60,000 nt of DNA, taken from NCBI GenBank assembly GCA_012295275.1, contig CM022674.1:2673242-2733241 (forward strand), written 5' to 3'. The notes under the pieces are model-generated. The model worked only from the letters and a program-made list of their open reading frames with translations. It was not told the DNA's origin and ran no database searches. Positions within the stretch are counted from its first letter, which is position 1, and every line of letters starts with the position of its first letter. The translations under genes and the position numbers were made by a program. Shown in pieces: positions 37,028-49,696 of the stretch. Source of the stretch: Chrysomallon squamiferum (lineage: Eukaryota > Mollusca > Gastropoda > Neomphalida > Peltospiridae).

Positions 37028-40000
37028 AGTCTACCAGGTTAGAGTTAAACTCAGTTGACTGGAGAGTCTATGTGGAAACAAGAGTAGAGAAAAGAGGTGT
37101 AGAACTTTTGAAGAAGCATGGTGTTGTGATTGTAGTAGGATGTCCAGGTTCAGGGAAGACATCTCTAGCTTTGAGCATAATGAGACAGATAGAAAATGAA
37201 GAAAAAATAAAACTTTACAAGCTGACTCATCACAATGAATTTTATGACATCTCTTTGAAAATAAAAAATGTGTTGTTCTCATTGATGATATATTTGGTAA
37301 GACTAATCTTGTTTCAGATTTTATAGTCATCATGGAAACTAAAATTTCCAAACATATGGAATCATGTTCAGAATGGTTCTTTGAAATGTATTATTACTTT
37401 AAGAAAGCAAATATTTTCAGAAGCTAAAATTGGTTTGAAGGAATTTGGTCTGTTTAATGAGAATCATGTTCTTGATCTGCAGAGTGATGACTGTTGTCTG
37501 CTTCATGATGAAAAGAAAAAAATTCTTAACAATTATCTCGAATTAAAGAATGTTAAAATGAATCAATATGATAAACACACTATCTTATTTCTGAGTTCAT
37601 GTAAAGAATTAGGATTTCCTCAGATTTGTGTGTATTATGTTAATTCAAGTGATGCACAGAAAAGAGGAGTTAAGTTTTTTAACAAACCTATAGAATATCT
37701 TGGACAACAGCTAGAAAATGTGAAAAATGACAAATCTTTACAGATCAATTACTTGGTTCTACTGCTACTCTTGTTCAAGCAAGGCAGTCTCAGTGTTGAT
37801 TCACTGGACCATTTTGAAAATGACATTGACAGTGACATAATGAAATTAGTAAGACTGCTAGAGGGAGCCTGTCTGAGTCTGAAAAACACTGGTCTCAGAG
37901 ATATAAAGAAAACAGCTGATGAAATGTGTGGTACCTATTTGATGTGTTCACACAATAAATATACATTTATTCACCAGTCAGTGTTTGACTGTTTATTTCT
38001 GATGTTTACATCAGAGTTTCCAAAGAAAGCAGCAGAATTGCTAGAAGTGTGTCCAGTTTCCATGTTGTTAGAATATGTTGTGACGCCTGGAGTGTCTAAC
38101 AAAAGTCACATTACAATGACACTGAAACCTGACTGTTTTGATGTTCTTGCTCGCAGATTCACTGACCTGCTGGCATCAGATAATGCCAGTGAAATTGTTT
38201 CACATCCATCACTGAAAGATGATGAGTTTTTGAAGTATCTCATACAGGAAAAAATGTTTTATGGAAGGTTTTCTGAAATACTGCATCAGGAACTTTCTCT
38301 AGGTCGAAATAGTCATGGTTATATATCATTCGTGCATGCAAACAATGCTAATGAAATGTTTAGCCTCATTCCATATGTTTCTGACAATGATTCAAACTTT
38401 AATTCGTATGACATGAGGAGGGTGAGAATTAGAAAAGATTTTATAGAGACATCATTGAGAGTTAAAGAAGATTTTATAAAGACATCATATGTTGCAAGTG
38501 AGTGTATTGTGGGCAAACTAAGAACATTGTCACAATTTTTCACAAATATAGTGTGTGAAATGGAATTAACTTACCAGAAAACAGAACTTCTGAATTTTTC
38601 TTGTTTGTTTGGTGATGAAGATGTTGTGAGGATGTTGCTAAAATCAGGTGTTACTCCATATTTTGAAACATTCACTATAGCTGCTTGTTCAAAAACAGAC
38701 AGTGCTACTGTATTCAGAGAATTGATACAGTATAAAAAGGATATGAAATTGACTATGTGTTCCTGCTTGTTATGTATTTCAATTTGTTCAGAAAACATGA
38801 ATATTGCCTGTCTTTTGGCTGACATGATAAACAATGAGGAACACAACCATGTCTTCAAGAAAAGAGCTGTGAAACTGTTATTGATTTGGTTCCACAGACA
38901 TGAAAATATGTACCAATGGAAATCTTTTTTAGATGCCCAGAGACTTTTAAAGTTGTTGATGTAAGCCAACTTTTTAAGAAACTGGTCACCATTGATATAA
39001 TAAAAGAAATTAAAAACATTGCTATCATTGCTGCTGGTCAGAGGAATTCAGGTGTTATAAAAGAAATAGTAAAACTGAAACCTGATTGTTTAAATGTTGA
39101 GAACAGAGATAAAGTATTTTAGCAGCAACAATATGGGGATGTCACTGATACAGTGAATTTTCTCATTGAACAGAGACAAAATGATACGGATGAGAACAAT
39201 TGGAAAAAAGTCAGACACTGAAAGCAGCTGTGACGTTTAACAGTGCTGATGTTGTTCAGAGTCTTCTTGATAAAGGAGCTGATCCTAATGTAAATGAAGC
39301 TATTAACCAGAAATTGATTCACTTGTTTGAACATAAAACTAGTTTGAAATTGTTGCCTTCAGACTCACCTCTCCACATTTCAGTTCTGTTTGGTGACTTA
39401 GATATAATAAAATCACTAATAAAGAGAAATGCTGATGTTAACGCAGTAAACAGTGAGGGGAAAACTCCACTTCATGAAGCTGTAAACGCAGAGACAAACA
39501 GAAAGGAAATAGCTTTGTTGTTACTGGAAAATGGTGCTGATGTTAACATAACAGATAAACAACAGAATTCAGCATTGCACATAGCATCTCAAATTGATAT
39601 AGATGTAGTGAAAGAAGTAACAAAAAGGGGTGTTGAAATAAATGTAATTAACACTGAAGGGGAAACTCCTCTTCTTTTGTCCTTACGCAATAACATACCA
39701 GAAATAGCTTTACATTTACTAAAACAAGGAGCTGACCCTAATTTTACAGACGATGGTGGCTATTCTGTTTTACACACAGCAGCTGAATATGGAAATATAG
39801 AAATTGTGACAGCACTGGTTGAAAAAGGAGTTGATGTAAATAGTAAAAACTCTCAAGGAGGAACTCCTCTTTTAACATCTGTTAATTATGATGAAGATGA
39901 TCTTCATCCATCTTCACATGATGAAGAATGTAAAGCGGCTTTTTATATACAGGAAGATGGAGCTGATCCTAATTTAAAAGACAGTGATAACATTTCTGTT

Positions 40001-43000
40001 TTACATCTAGCAGCTAAATATGGAAATATAGAACTTGTAACAGCACTGACTGTAAAAGGTTTTGATGTAAATATTAAAAACAGAAAAGGTGAAACGGTTC
40101 TTCTTACAGCACTGAAATCTTATATATATAGTTTTGAAAAACATCACACATGGATTAAAACACATTTTGATGTAAATATTAAAACTAGTCAAGGTGAAAC
40201 TCCTCTTTTTGCAGCTGTTAAGCATGGACACAACAAAGTAGCTTTGTACTTACTGGATCATGGAGCTGAACCTAATTCTGTTTTGCGTCTAGCAGAAGAA
40301 ATGGAAAATTTAGAAATTGTGACAGCACTGATTGAGAAAAGTGTTGATGTAAATATTAGAAATGCTCGAGGTGAAACTCCTCTTTCTATAGTTGTTAATT
40401 ATGATGAAGATAAACTTCATCTGTATCTGAATAGTGAAATGGATAAAGTAGTGTTTCATTTACTGGAACAAGGAGCTGATCCTAATTTAACAGACAATGA
40501 TAACAACTCTGCTTTACACTTAGCAGCTAAACATGGAAATACAGAAATTGTGAAAGCACTGATTGAAAAAGGTGTTGAGGTAAACCTTAAAAACTGTTAT
40601 GGAGAAACTCCTCTTTTTACAGCTGTTGAGGATGTTGATAAACATGATCTATCCGTGGTTTTAGAGAAATGTAAAATAAGTTTGTTTTTACTGGAAAATG
40701 GAGCTGATCCTAATTTAACAAACAATGATAAAAATTCTGTTTTATACGTAGCAGCTAAACAAGGAAATATAGAAATTGTGAAAGTTTTGATTGAAAAAGG
40801 TGTCGATGTGAATATTAAAAATAGTAGAGGTAAAACTCCAATTTTAGGAGCTTTTGATTATGATATATTTGATGCTTCTCAATCTAGGAATGATGAAAAA
40901 TGTAGGGTAGTTTTTTATTTACTAGAACACAGAGCTGATCCCAGTTTAACAGACGATGATCAGAATTCAGTTTTACACTTAGCAGCTGAACATGGAAATA
41001 TAGAAATCGTGAAAGCACTGATTGAAAAAAGTCTTGATGTAAATACTAAGAATAGTAGAGGTGAAACACCTTTATTTTCAACTCTTTGTTATGAAGAGCA
41101 TAAACTTTATCCATCTCTTCGTTATGATATTAATCCGTCTCTGAAAGAGGAAAAATTGAAAGTACTTGTTCATTTACTGGAACATGGAGCTGACCCTAAT
41201 ATAACACGCAATGATCAGAATTCTCTTTTACACCTGGCAGCTATTTCTGGTGATATGAACATTTTGAGGGAACTAATTAAAAATGGTTGTGATGTTAATA
41301 TTACAAACGGTGAAGGGGAAACTCCTCTTCTTCAAGTTCTGAGTTCCAAAGCACGTGCTTCTAAAATAATTCAGTCTTTTACGACTTTTAACAAAGATAT
41401 TATTATTTTTTTACTGGAACATGGTGCTGATCCACGTGTTACAGAAAAATATTCTAACAACTCTCTTTTACACTTAGCAGCTAAAGAACAAAAGATAGAA
41501 ATTGTGAAACTACTGATTGAAAAAGGTTTTGATGTAAATATTAAAAACAACAGAGGTAAAACTCCTCTTTTTGCAGCTGTTGATTATAATCTATATCTGA
41601 ATGACAAAAAATGTAAAGTATTTTTTCATTTACTGGAACATGGAGCTCATCCTAATTTAACTGACAGTGATAACAATTCAGTTTTACACAGAGCAGCTAA
41701 CCATGGAAATGTAGAAAGTATGACAGCACTCATTGAAAAAGGTGCTGATGTAAATATTAAAAACAACAGAGGTGAAACTCCTCTTTTTAAAGCTGTTGAT
41801 TATAATCTATGTCAAATAGTTTTTCATTTACTGGAACATGGAGCTGATCCTAATTTAATTGACAGTGATAACAATTCAGTTTTAGACAGAGCAGCTAAAC
41901 ATGGAAATGTAGAAATTATGACAGCACTGATTGAAAAAGGTGCTGATGTAAATATTAAAAACAACACAGGTGAAACTCCTCTTTTTACACCTGTTAAGTA
42001 TGTTGAAGATGAAGATGATCCATTTCTGAATGATGAAAAATGTGAAGTAGTTTTTCATTTACTGGAATGTGGTGCTGATCCTAATTTAACTGACAGTGAT
42101 AAAAATTATGTTTTATACGTAGCAGCTAAACAAGGAAATATAGAAATTGTGAAAGTTTTGATTAAAAAAGGTGTCGATGTGAATATTAAAAATAGTAGAG
42201 GTGAAACTCCAATTTTAGGAGCTCTTGATTATAATATATTTGATGTTTCTCAATTTCTGAATGATAAAAAATGTAAAGTAGTTTTTTATTTACTGGAACA
42301 TGGAGCTGATCCCAATTTAACAGACGATGATCAGAATTCAGTTTTACACAGAGCAGCTGAACATGGAAATATAGAAATCGTGAAACTACTGATTGAAAAA
42401 GGTGTTGATGTAAATATTAAAAACAACAGAGGTGAAACTCCTCTTTTTGCAGCTGTTGATTATAATCTATATCTGAATGATCAAAAATGTAAAGTAGTTT
42501 TTCATTTACTGGAACATGGAGCTGATCCCTAATTTAACTGACAGTGATAACAATTCTGTTTTACACAGAGCAGCTAAAGATGGAAATGTAGAAATTGTGA
42601 CAGCTCTGATTGAAAAAGGTGTTGATGTAAATATTAAAAACAACAGAGGTGAAACTCCTCTTCTTGTAGCTGCTAATTATGAAAAGGCTGAACTGTTTCC
42701 ATGTCTGAAAAACCAAAAAGTAAAACAGCTCTTCATTTACTGGAACATGGTGCTGATCCTGATTTAATTGACAATGATAAAAATTCTGTTTTACACTTAG
42801 CAGCTAAATATGGAAATACAGAAATTGTGAAAGCACTGATTGAAAAAGATGTTGAGGTAAACCTTAAAAACTGTTATGGAAAAACTCCTCTTTTTACAGC
42901 TGTTGAGGATGTTGATAAACTTGATCTATCCGTGGATTTAGAGAAATGTAAAATAAGTTTGTTTTTACTGGAAAATGGAGCTGATCCTAATTTAACAGAC

Positions 43001-46000
43001 AATGATAAAAATTCTGTTTTACACTTAGCAGCTAAACATGGAAATGTAGAACTTGTGAAAGTTTTGATTAAAAAAGGTGTTGATGTGAATATTAAAAATA
43101 GTAGAGGTAAAACTCCAATTTTAGGAGCTCTTGATTATAATATATGTGATGTTTCTCGATCTAGGAATGATGAAAACTGTAAAGTATTTCTTCATTTACT
43201 GGAACATGGAGCTGATCTCAATTTAACAGACGATGATCAGAATTCAGTTTTACACTTAGCAGCTAAACATGGAAATATAGAAATCGTGAAAGTACTGATT
43301 GAAAAAGGTCTTGATGTAAATACTAAGAATAGTAGAGGTGAAACACCTTTATTTTCAACTCTTTGTTATGATGAGCATAAACTTTATCCATCTCTGAAAG
43401 AGGAAAAATTGAAAGTATTTTTTCATTTACTGGAACATGGAGCTGACCCTAATATAACACGCAATGATAAGAATTCTCTTTTACACCTGGCAGCTATTTC
43501 TGGTAATATGAATATTTTGAGGGAACTAATTAAAAATGGTTGTGATGTTAATATTACAAACGGTGAAGGGGAAACTCCTCTTCTTCAAGTTCTGAGTCCC
43601 AAAGGACATACTTTTAACATAACTCAGTCTTTTATGACTTTTTACGACGATATTATTATTTTTTTACTGGAACATGGTGCTGATCCACGTGTTACAGAAA
43701 AATATTCTAACAATACTGCTTTACACTTTGCAGCTCAACAACGAAATATAGAAATTGTGACAGCACTGATTGAAAAAGGTGTTGATGTAAATATTAAAAA
43801 CAACAGAGGTGAAACTCCTCTTTTTACAGCTGTTAAGTATGTTGAAGATCAAAATGATCTATTTCTCAGTGATGGAAAATGTGAAGTAGTTTTTCTTTTA
43901 CTGGAATGTGGAGCTGATCCTAATTTAACTGACAGTGATAACAATTCTGTTTTACACTTAGCAGCTAAAAAAGGAAATATAGAAATTGTGACTGCACTGA
44001 TTGAAAAAGGTGTTGATGTAAATATTAAAAACAACAGAGGTGAAACTCCTCTTTTTGCAGTTGTTGATTATAATCTATATCTGAATGACAAAAAATGTAA
44101 AGTAGTTTTTCATTTACTGGAACATGGAGCTGATCCTAATTTAACTGACAGTGATAACAATTCTGTTTTACACTTAGCAGCTAAAAAAGGAAATGTAGAA
44201 ATTATGAAACCTCTGACTGAAAAAGGTGCTGATGTAAATATTAAAAACTGTAGAGGTGAAGCTCCTCTTCTTGTAGCTGCTAATTATGAAAAGGATCAAC
44301 TGTTTCCATATCTGAAAAACCGAAAAAGTAAAACAGCTCTTCATTTACTGGAACATGGTGCTGATCCTGATTTAATTGACAATGATAAAAATTCTGTTTT
44401 ACACTTAGCAGCTAAATATGGAAATACAGAAATTGTGAAAGCACTGATTGAAAAAGATGTTGAGGTAAACCTTAAAAACTATTATGGAAAAACTCCTCTT
44501 TTTACAGCTGTTGAGGATGTTGATAAACTTGATCTATCCGTGGATTTAGAGAAATGTAAAATAAGTTTGTTTTTACTGGAAAATGGAGCTGATCCTAATT
44601 TAACAGACAATGATAAAAATTCTGTTTTACACTTAGCAGCTAAATATGGAAATACAGAAATTGTGAAAGCACTGATTGAAAAAGATGTTGAGGTAAACCT
44701 TAAAAACTGTTATGGAAAAACTCCTCTTTTTACAGCTGTTGAGGATGTTGATAAACTTGATCTATCCGTGGTTTTAGAGAAATGTAAAATAAGTTTGTTT
44801 TTACTGGAAAATGGAGCTGATCCTAATTTAACAGACAATGATACAAATTCTGTTTTACACTTAGCAGCTAAACATGGAAATGTAGAACTTGTGAAAGTTT
44901 TGATTAAAAAAGGTGTCGATGTGAATATTAAAAATAGTAGAGGTGAAACTCCAATTTTAGGAGCTCTTGATTATAATATATGTGATGTTTCTCGATCTAG
45001 GAATGATGAAGACTGTAAAGTATTTCTTCATTTACTGGAACATGGAGCTGATCCCAATTTAACAGACGATGATCAGAATTCTGTTTTACACTTAGCAGCT
45101 AAACATGGAAATACAGAAATTGTGAAAGTACTGATTGAAAAAGGTCTTGATGTAAATACGAAAAATAGTAGAGGTGAAACTCCTTTATTTTCAACTCTTT
45201 GTTATGATGAGTATAAACTTTATCCATCTCTGAAAAAGGAAAAATCGAAAGTATTTCTTCATTTACTAGAACATGGAGCTGATCCCAATTTAACAGACGA
45301 TGATCAGAATTCAGTTTTACACTTAGCAGCTAAACATGGAAATATAGAAATTGTGAAAGCACTGATTGAAAAAGGTCTTGATGTAAATACGAAAAATAGT
45401 AGAGGTGAAACTCCTTTATTTTCAACTCTTTGTTATGATGAGCATAAACTTTATCCATCTCTGAAAAAGGAAAAATCGAAAGTATTTCTTCATTTACTAG
45501 AACATGGAGCTGATCCTGATTTAATTGACAATGATAAAAATTCTGTTTTACACTTAGCAGCTAAATATGGAAATACAGAAATTGTGAAAGCACTGATTGA
45601 AAAAGATGTTGAGGTAAACCTTAAAAACTGTTATGGAAAAACTCCTCTTTTTACAGCTGTTGAGGATGTTGATAAACTTGATCTATCCGTGGTTTTAGAG
45701 AAATGTAAAATAAGTTTGTTTTTACTGGAAAATGGAGCTGATCCTAATTTAACAGACAATGATAAAAATTCTGTTTTATACATAGCAGCTAAACAAGGAA
45801 ATATAGAAATTGTGAAAGTTTTGATTAAAAAAGGTGTCGATGTGAATATTAAAAATAGTAGAGGTAAAACTCAATTTTTAGGAGCTCTTGATTATAATAT
45901 ATGTGATGTTTCTCGATCTAGGAATGATAAAAAATGTGAAGTAGTTTTTTATTTACTGGAACATGGAGCTGATCCCAATTTAACAGACGATGATCAGAAT

Positions 46001-48373
46001 TCAGTTTTACACTTAGCAGCTAAACATGGAAATATAGAAATTGTGAAAGCACTGATTGAAAAAGGTCTTGATGTAAATACGAAAAATAGTAGAGGTGAAA
46101 CTCCTTTATTTTCAACTCTTTGTTATGATGAGCATAAACTTTATCCATCTCTGAAAAAGGAAAAATCGAAAGTATTTCTTCATTTACTAGAACATGGAGC
46201 TGATCCCAATTTAACAGACGATGATCAGAATTCAGTTTTACACTTAGCAGCTAAATGTGGAAATACAGAAATTGTGAAAGCACTGATTGAAAAAGGTCTT
46301 GATGTAAATACGAAAAATAGTAGAGGTGAAACTCCTTTATTTTCAACTCTTTGTTATGATGAGGATGAACTTGATCCATCTTTTTGTTATGATGAGTATG
46401 AACTTTATCGATCTCTGAAAAAGGAAAAATCGAAAATATTTCTTTATTTACTGGAACATGGAGCTGATCCCAATTTAACAGACGATGATCAGAATTCTGT
46501 TTTACACTTAGCAGCTAAACATGGAAATATAGAAATCGTGAAAGCACTGATTGAAAAAGGTCTTGATGTAAATACGAAAAATAGTAGAGGTGAAACTCCT
46601 TTATTTTCAACTCTTTGTTATGATGAGGATGAACTTGATCCATCTCTTTGTTATGATGAGTATGAACTTTATCCATCTCTGAAAAAGGAAAAATCGAAAA
46701 TATTTCTTTATTTACTGGAACATGGAGCTGATCCCAATTTAACAGACGATGATCAGAATTCTGTTTTACACTTAGCAGCTAAACATGGAAATATAGAAAT
46801 TGTGAAAGCACTGATTGAAAAAGGTCTTGATGTAAATACGAAAAATAGTAGAGGTGAAACTCCTTTATTTTCAACTCTTTGTTATGATGAGCATAAACTT
46901 TATCCATCTCTGAAAAAGGAAAAATCGAAAGTATTTCTTCATTTACTAGAACATGGAGCTGATCCTGATTTAATTGACAATGATAAAAATTCTGTTTTAC
47001 ACTTAGCAGCTAAATATGGAAATACAGAAATTGTGAAAGCACTGATTGAAAAAGATGTTGAGGTAAACCTTAAAAACTGTTATGGAAAAACTCCTCTTTT
47101 TACAGCTGTTGAGGATGTTGATAAACTTGATCTATCCGTGGATTTAGAGAAATGTAAAATAAGTTTGTTTTTACTGGAAAATGGAGCTGATCCTAATTTA
47201 ACAGACAATGATAAAAATTCTGTTTTATACATAGCAGCTAAACAAGGAAATATAGAAATTGTGAAAGTTTTGATTAAAAAAGGTGTCGATGTGAATATTA
47301 AAAATAGTAGAGGTAAAACTCCAATTTTAGGAGCTCTTGATTATAATATATGTGATGTTTCTCGATCTAGGAATGATAAAAAATGTGAAGTAGTTTTTTA
47401 TTTACTGGAACATGGAGCTGATCCCAATTTAACAGACGATGATCAGAATTCAGTTTTACACTTAGCAGCTAAACATGGAAATACAGAAATTGTGAAAGTA
47501 CTGATTGAAAAAGGTCTTGATGTAAATACGAAAAATAGTAGAGGTGAAACTCCTTTATTTTCAACTCTTTGTTATGATGAGTATAAACTTTATCCATCTC
47601 TGAAAAAGGAAAAATCGAAAGTATTTCTTCATTTACTAGAACATGGAGCTGATCCCAATTTAACAGACGATGATCAGAATTCAGTTTTACACTTAGCAGC
47701 TAAACATGGAAATATAGAAATTGTGAAAGCACTGATTGAAAAAGGTCTTGATGTAAATACGAAAAATAGTAGAGGTGAAACTCCTTTATTTTCAACTCTT
47801 TGTTATGATGAGCATAAACTTTATCCATCTCTGAAAAAGGAAAAATCGAAAGTATTTCTTCATTTACTAGAACATGGAGCTGATCCCAATTTAACAGACG
47901 ATGATCAGAATTCAGTTTTACACTTAGCAGCTAAATGTGGAAATACAGAAATTGTGAAAGCACTGATTGAAAAAGGTCTTGATGTAAATACGAAAAATAG
48001 TAGAGGTGAAACTCCTTTATTTTCAACTCTTTGTTATGATGAGGATGAACTTGATCCATCTCTTTGTTATGATGAGTATGAACTTTATCCATCTCTGAAA
48101 AAGGAAAAATCGAAAATATTTCTTTATTTACTGGAACATGGAGCTGATCCCAATTTAACAGACGATGATCAGAATTCTGTTTTACACTTAGCAGCTAAAC
48201 ATGGAAATATAGAAATCGTGAAAGCACTGATTGAAAAAGGTGTTGATGTAAATGTTATCAATTCAACAGGTGAAACTCCTCTTGATAAGGCTACGAGCTA
48301 CAGATTTCACTGTAAGGAAAGTGACACTATTTTGTATTTATTGGAGCATGGTGCTAAACACAGTAACAGATAA
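37028..48373 (+). CDS. STAND-ankyrin giant exon: nSTAND3-like NTPase, helical linker, 80 ankyrin repeats
   Basis: Begins after acceptor TGATACAG (37027) in phase with exon c and ends at TAA 48371-48373. Order: nSTAND3-type P-loop domain (37070-37500), alpha-helical part (to about 39200), ankyrin domain to the stop. Total about 3,700 residues in this exon. The combination is that of NLR-like intracellular sensors: the NTPase would switch and oligomerise, the ankyrin part would recognise a ligand; ligand unknown. The frame is interrupted near 37270, 37326, 38934, 39120, 39205, 42529 and 42712; the long frames are 37327-38964, 39200-42532 and 42701-48373. Nearly every break can be explained by a one-base change in a homopolymer, and the breaks at 42529/42712 cancel. 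Either an intact gene with consensus errors or a very recent pseudogene. Confidence 0.75.
37070..37500 (+). other. nSTAND3-like NTPase core domain
   Basis: Starts with WRVYVETRVEKRG, then Walker A GCPGSGKTS (about 37138-37164), HHNEFYDI, Walker B VVLIDDIFG in a shifted frame (37272-37298) and sensor-type CIITLRKQIFSE in the original frame (from about 37387). The sequence Y-V-x-T-R ... GxPGxGKT ... hhhIDDIFGK ... hhhTxRxQIF is that of the nSTAND3 family, common in molluscs. Read the 56 bases at 37270-37326 in the other frame and the domain is complete. Confidence 0.75.
37501..39199 (+). other. Helical linker between NTPase and ankyrin domains
   Basis: Encodes LFNENHVLDLQSDDCCLL, LGFPQICVYYVNSS, FFNKPIEYLGQQL and later ankyrin-like helices (HVLxxLL-type repeats, NIAIIAAGQRNSGVIKEIV). 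It resembles the winged-helix/helical region that follows nSTAND3 domains. The last part (38934-39205) is broken by a shift in a T6 run, a TAG at 39120-39122 and a shift in the A6 run at 39204-39209. Confidence 0.6.
39200..48373 (+). other. Ankyrin domain: 80 repeats in alternating pairs
   Basis: By hand count 80 ankyrin repeats. Canonical 33-residue repeats (NSVLHLAAKHGNIEIVKALI, then EKGxDVNxKN) alternate with long repeats (RGETPLFSTLCYDEHKLYPS ... HLLEHGADPNLTD) that carry a variable, often acidic and Tyr-rich insertion after the first helix. The 3' half is built of near-identical modules, commonly 231 bases (77 residues). The last repeat (GETPLDKATSYRF ... YLLEHGAKHSNR) is the C-terminus. 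No signal peptide or membrane segment is visible, so an intracellular protein is expected. Confidence 0.9.
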
Positions 48374-48391
48374 AATAAATTTTGAAATAAA
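48374..48391 (+). terminator. Poly(A) signals directly after the STAND-ankyrin stop
   Basis: AATAAA at 48374-48379 (immediately after TAA) and again at 48386-48391. A further AATAAA-like signal (GTAATAAAAC) at about 49215 could serve a longer 3' UTR. Confidence 0.4.
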
Positions 48392-48984
48392 AAGCCCTGA
48401 ACATTTCAGTGCACACAGGCTGTCACTTTTAAGTTGAATATTAACTGGTGAGAACATTTTAAAGTCGTGCAGAAGTAATATTTATGTACAAATGTGTTTC
48501 AAAGTTCATCTTAATTTTCTACATCATCCTGAAGCACAATGACATGGTTTCATTCTAAACTGCTTTATTTGTACTTATTTTCAATAATGTTCTATGAGTG
48601 TATATCACTATGTGCTAGGAAATGTGCACAGGTTTAACTTTTCAGTTCAAAAGTATAAATATTGATACATGAGCCAAACAGCATTTTCGAAAATAGAATT
48701 TGTGAACAAATGCATTGTGGTGAAGAGTTAAAATCCAATACAAGTTTCTGTAACTATATTGCTATGTAGTCTGGTGTATGTCAAGATACTATTAATTGTT
48801 TCTATTCTATACTGTGTGCCCTGTTATTTCTATTCAAGTGTTGTATTATTGAATAGCCTTATTTTTGTTTCTGTACAAATATTGTATTATCATATTGTAT
48901 AACATTTTGTTTCTATACAAATATTGTACGATCATATTTTATAATCTATTGTATTTATTCAAATATTGCATTAATGCATGGTGT
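48392..48984. other. 3' flank with short degenerate repeats
   Basis: From about 48840 several imperfect copies of a 50-60-base word (TTTGTTTCTGTACAAATATT / GTATTAT) lead into the second array. Frames here are low complexity. Confidence 0.5.
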
Positions 48985-49613
48985 AGTTTTTGTTTCTGTA
49001 TAAATAATGTATCTACACCATATTCTATAATTTGTTGTATCTATTCAAATATTGTATTATTATTATTATATAGTTTTGCACTTCTATTCAACTATTATAA
49101 TACTGTGCATATTTATGAAATTTTGACCTAATTTTTACTTTTCTCTGAAACACTGTGAAGGATTTATTGCACGTATCAGTTTAAAAAGATGTAACTATAT
49201 GTTATGGTTCCCTGTAATAAAACAATAGTAAAACCTAAGCTAATTTTGAACAGGTTATTCAGTTGGTGAAAAGTCAAGCAGTTTAAAACTCAGATTTGTT
49301 ATATTATTCATGATGACTTGATTTATTACTGGTGGTTATATTAGACTGTTTATGTATGAAAATGTCTGTTAAATAGGATATAATAATTAAAGCATATATT
49401 TTAATGTTGAGCACAACATTTTTAATTTATATATTTTTTTTCATTTTATAAAATGCTTGCATTTTAAAATAAATTTGTATTTTGAAGTAAAATGTAATTT
49501 TTCAATATAGTTATAATTTTAATGTATATTGTACTTTTTTTTTTTACTTTCATTTGTTTTATTGTTAGACAAAATGAAATATCTGCATTTTTTTTTTACT
49601 TGTTAATCAGGAG

Positions 49614-49648
<35 letters not shown>

Positions 49649-49665
49649 CAATATGTTAATGTATG

Positions 49666-49696
<31 letters not shown>

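Noticed and set aside
37297-37317. GTAAGA ... TTTCAG as a mini-intron in the NTPase domain
   Set aside because: Only 21 bases long, far too short to splice, and removal would not change the reading frame or cure the shift.
18352-48373. CRISPR-like or satellite interpretation of the repeats
   Set aside because: Repeat units of 231 bases are ankyrin-coding and units of 1.9 kb carry exons; there is no short-repeat/spacer pattern.
37028-48373. Bacterial endosymbiont origin of the ankyrin gene
   Set aside because: Upstream exons join in phase across GT..AG introns, poly(A) signals follow the stop, and the nSTAND3 layout is typical of animal genes.
48865-49131. Tyr/Ile/Asn-rich frame of 88 codons after the STAND gene
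   Set aside because: Comes from a degenerate 50-60-base repeat; no domain and no splice context.
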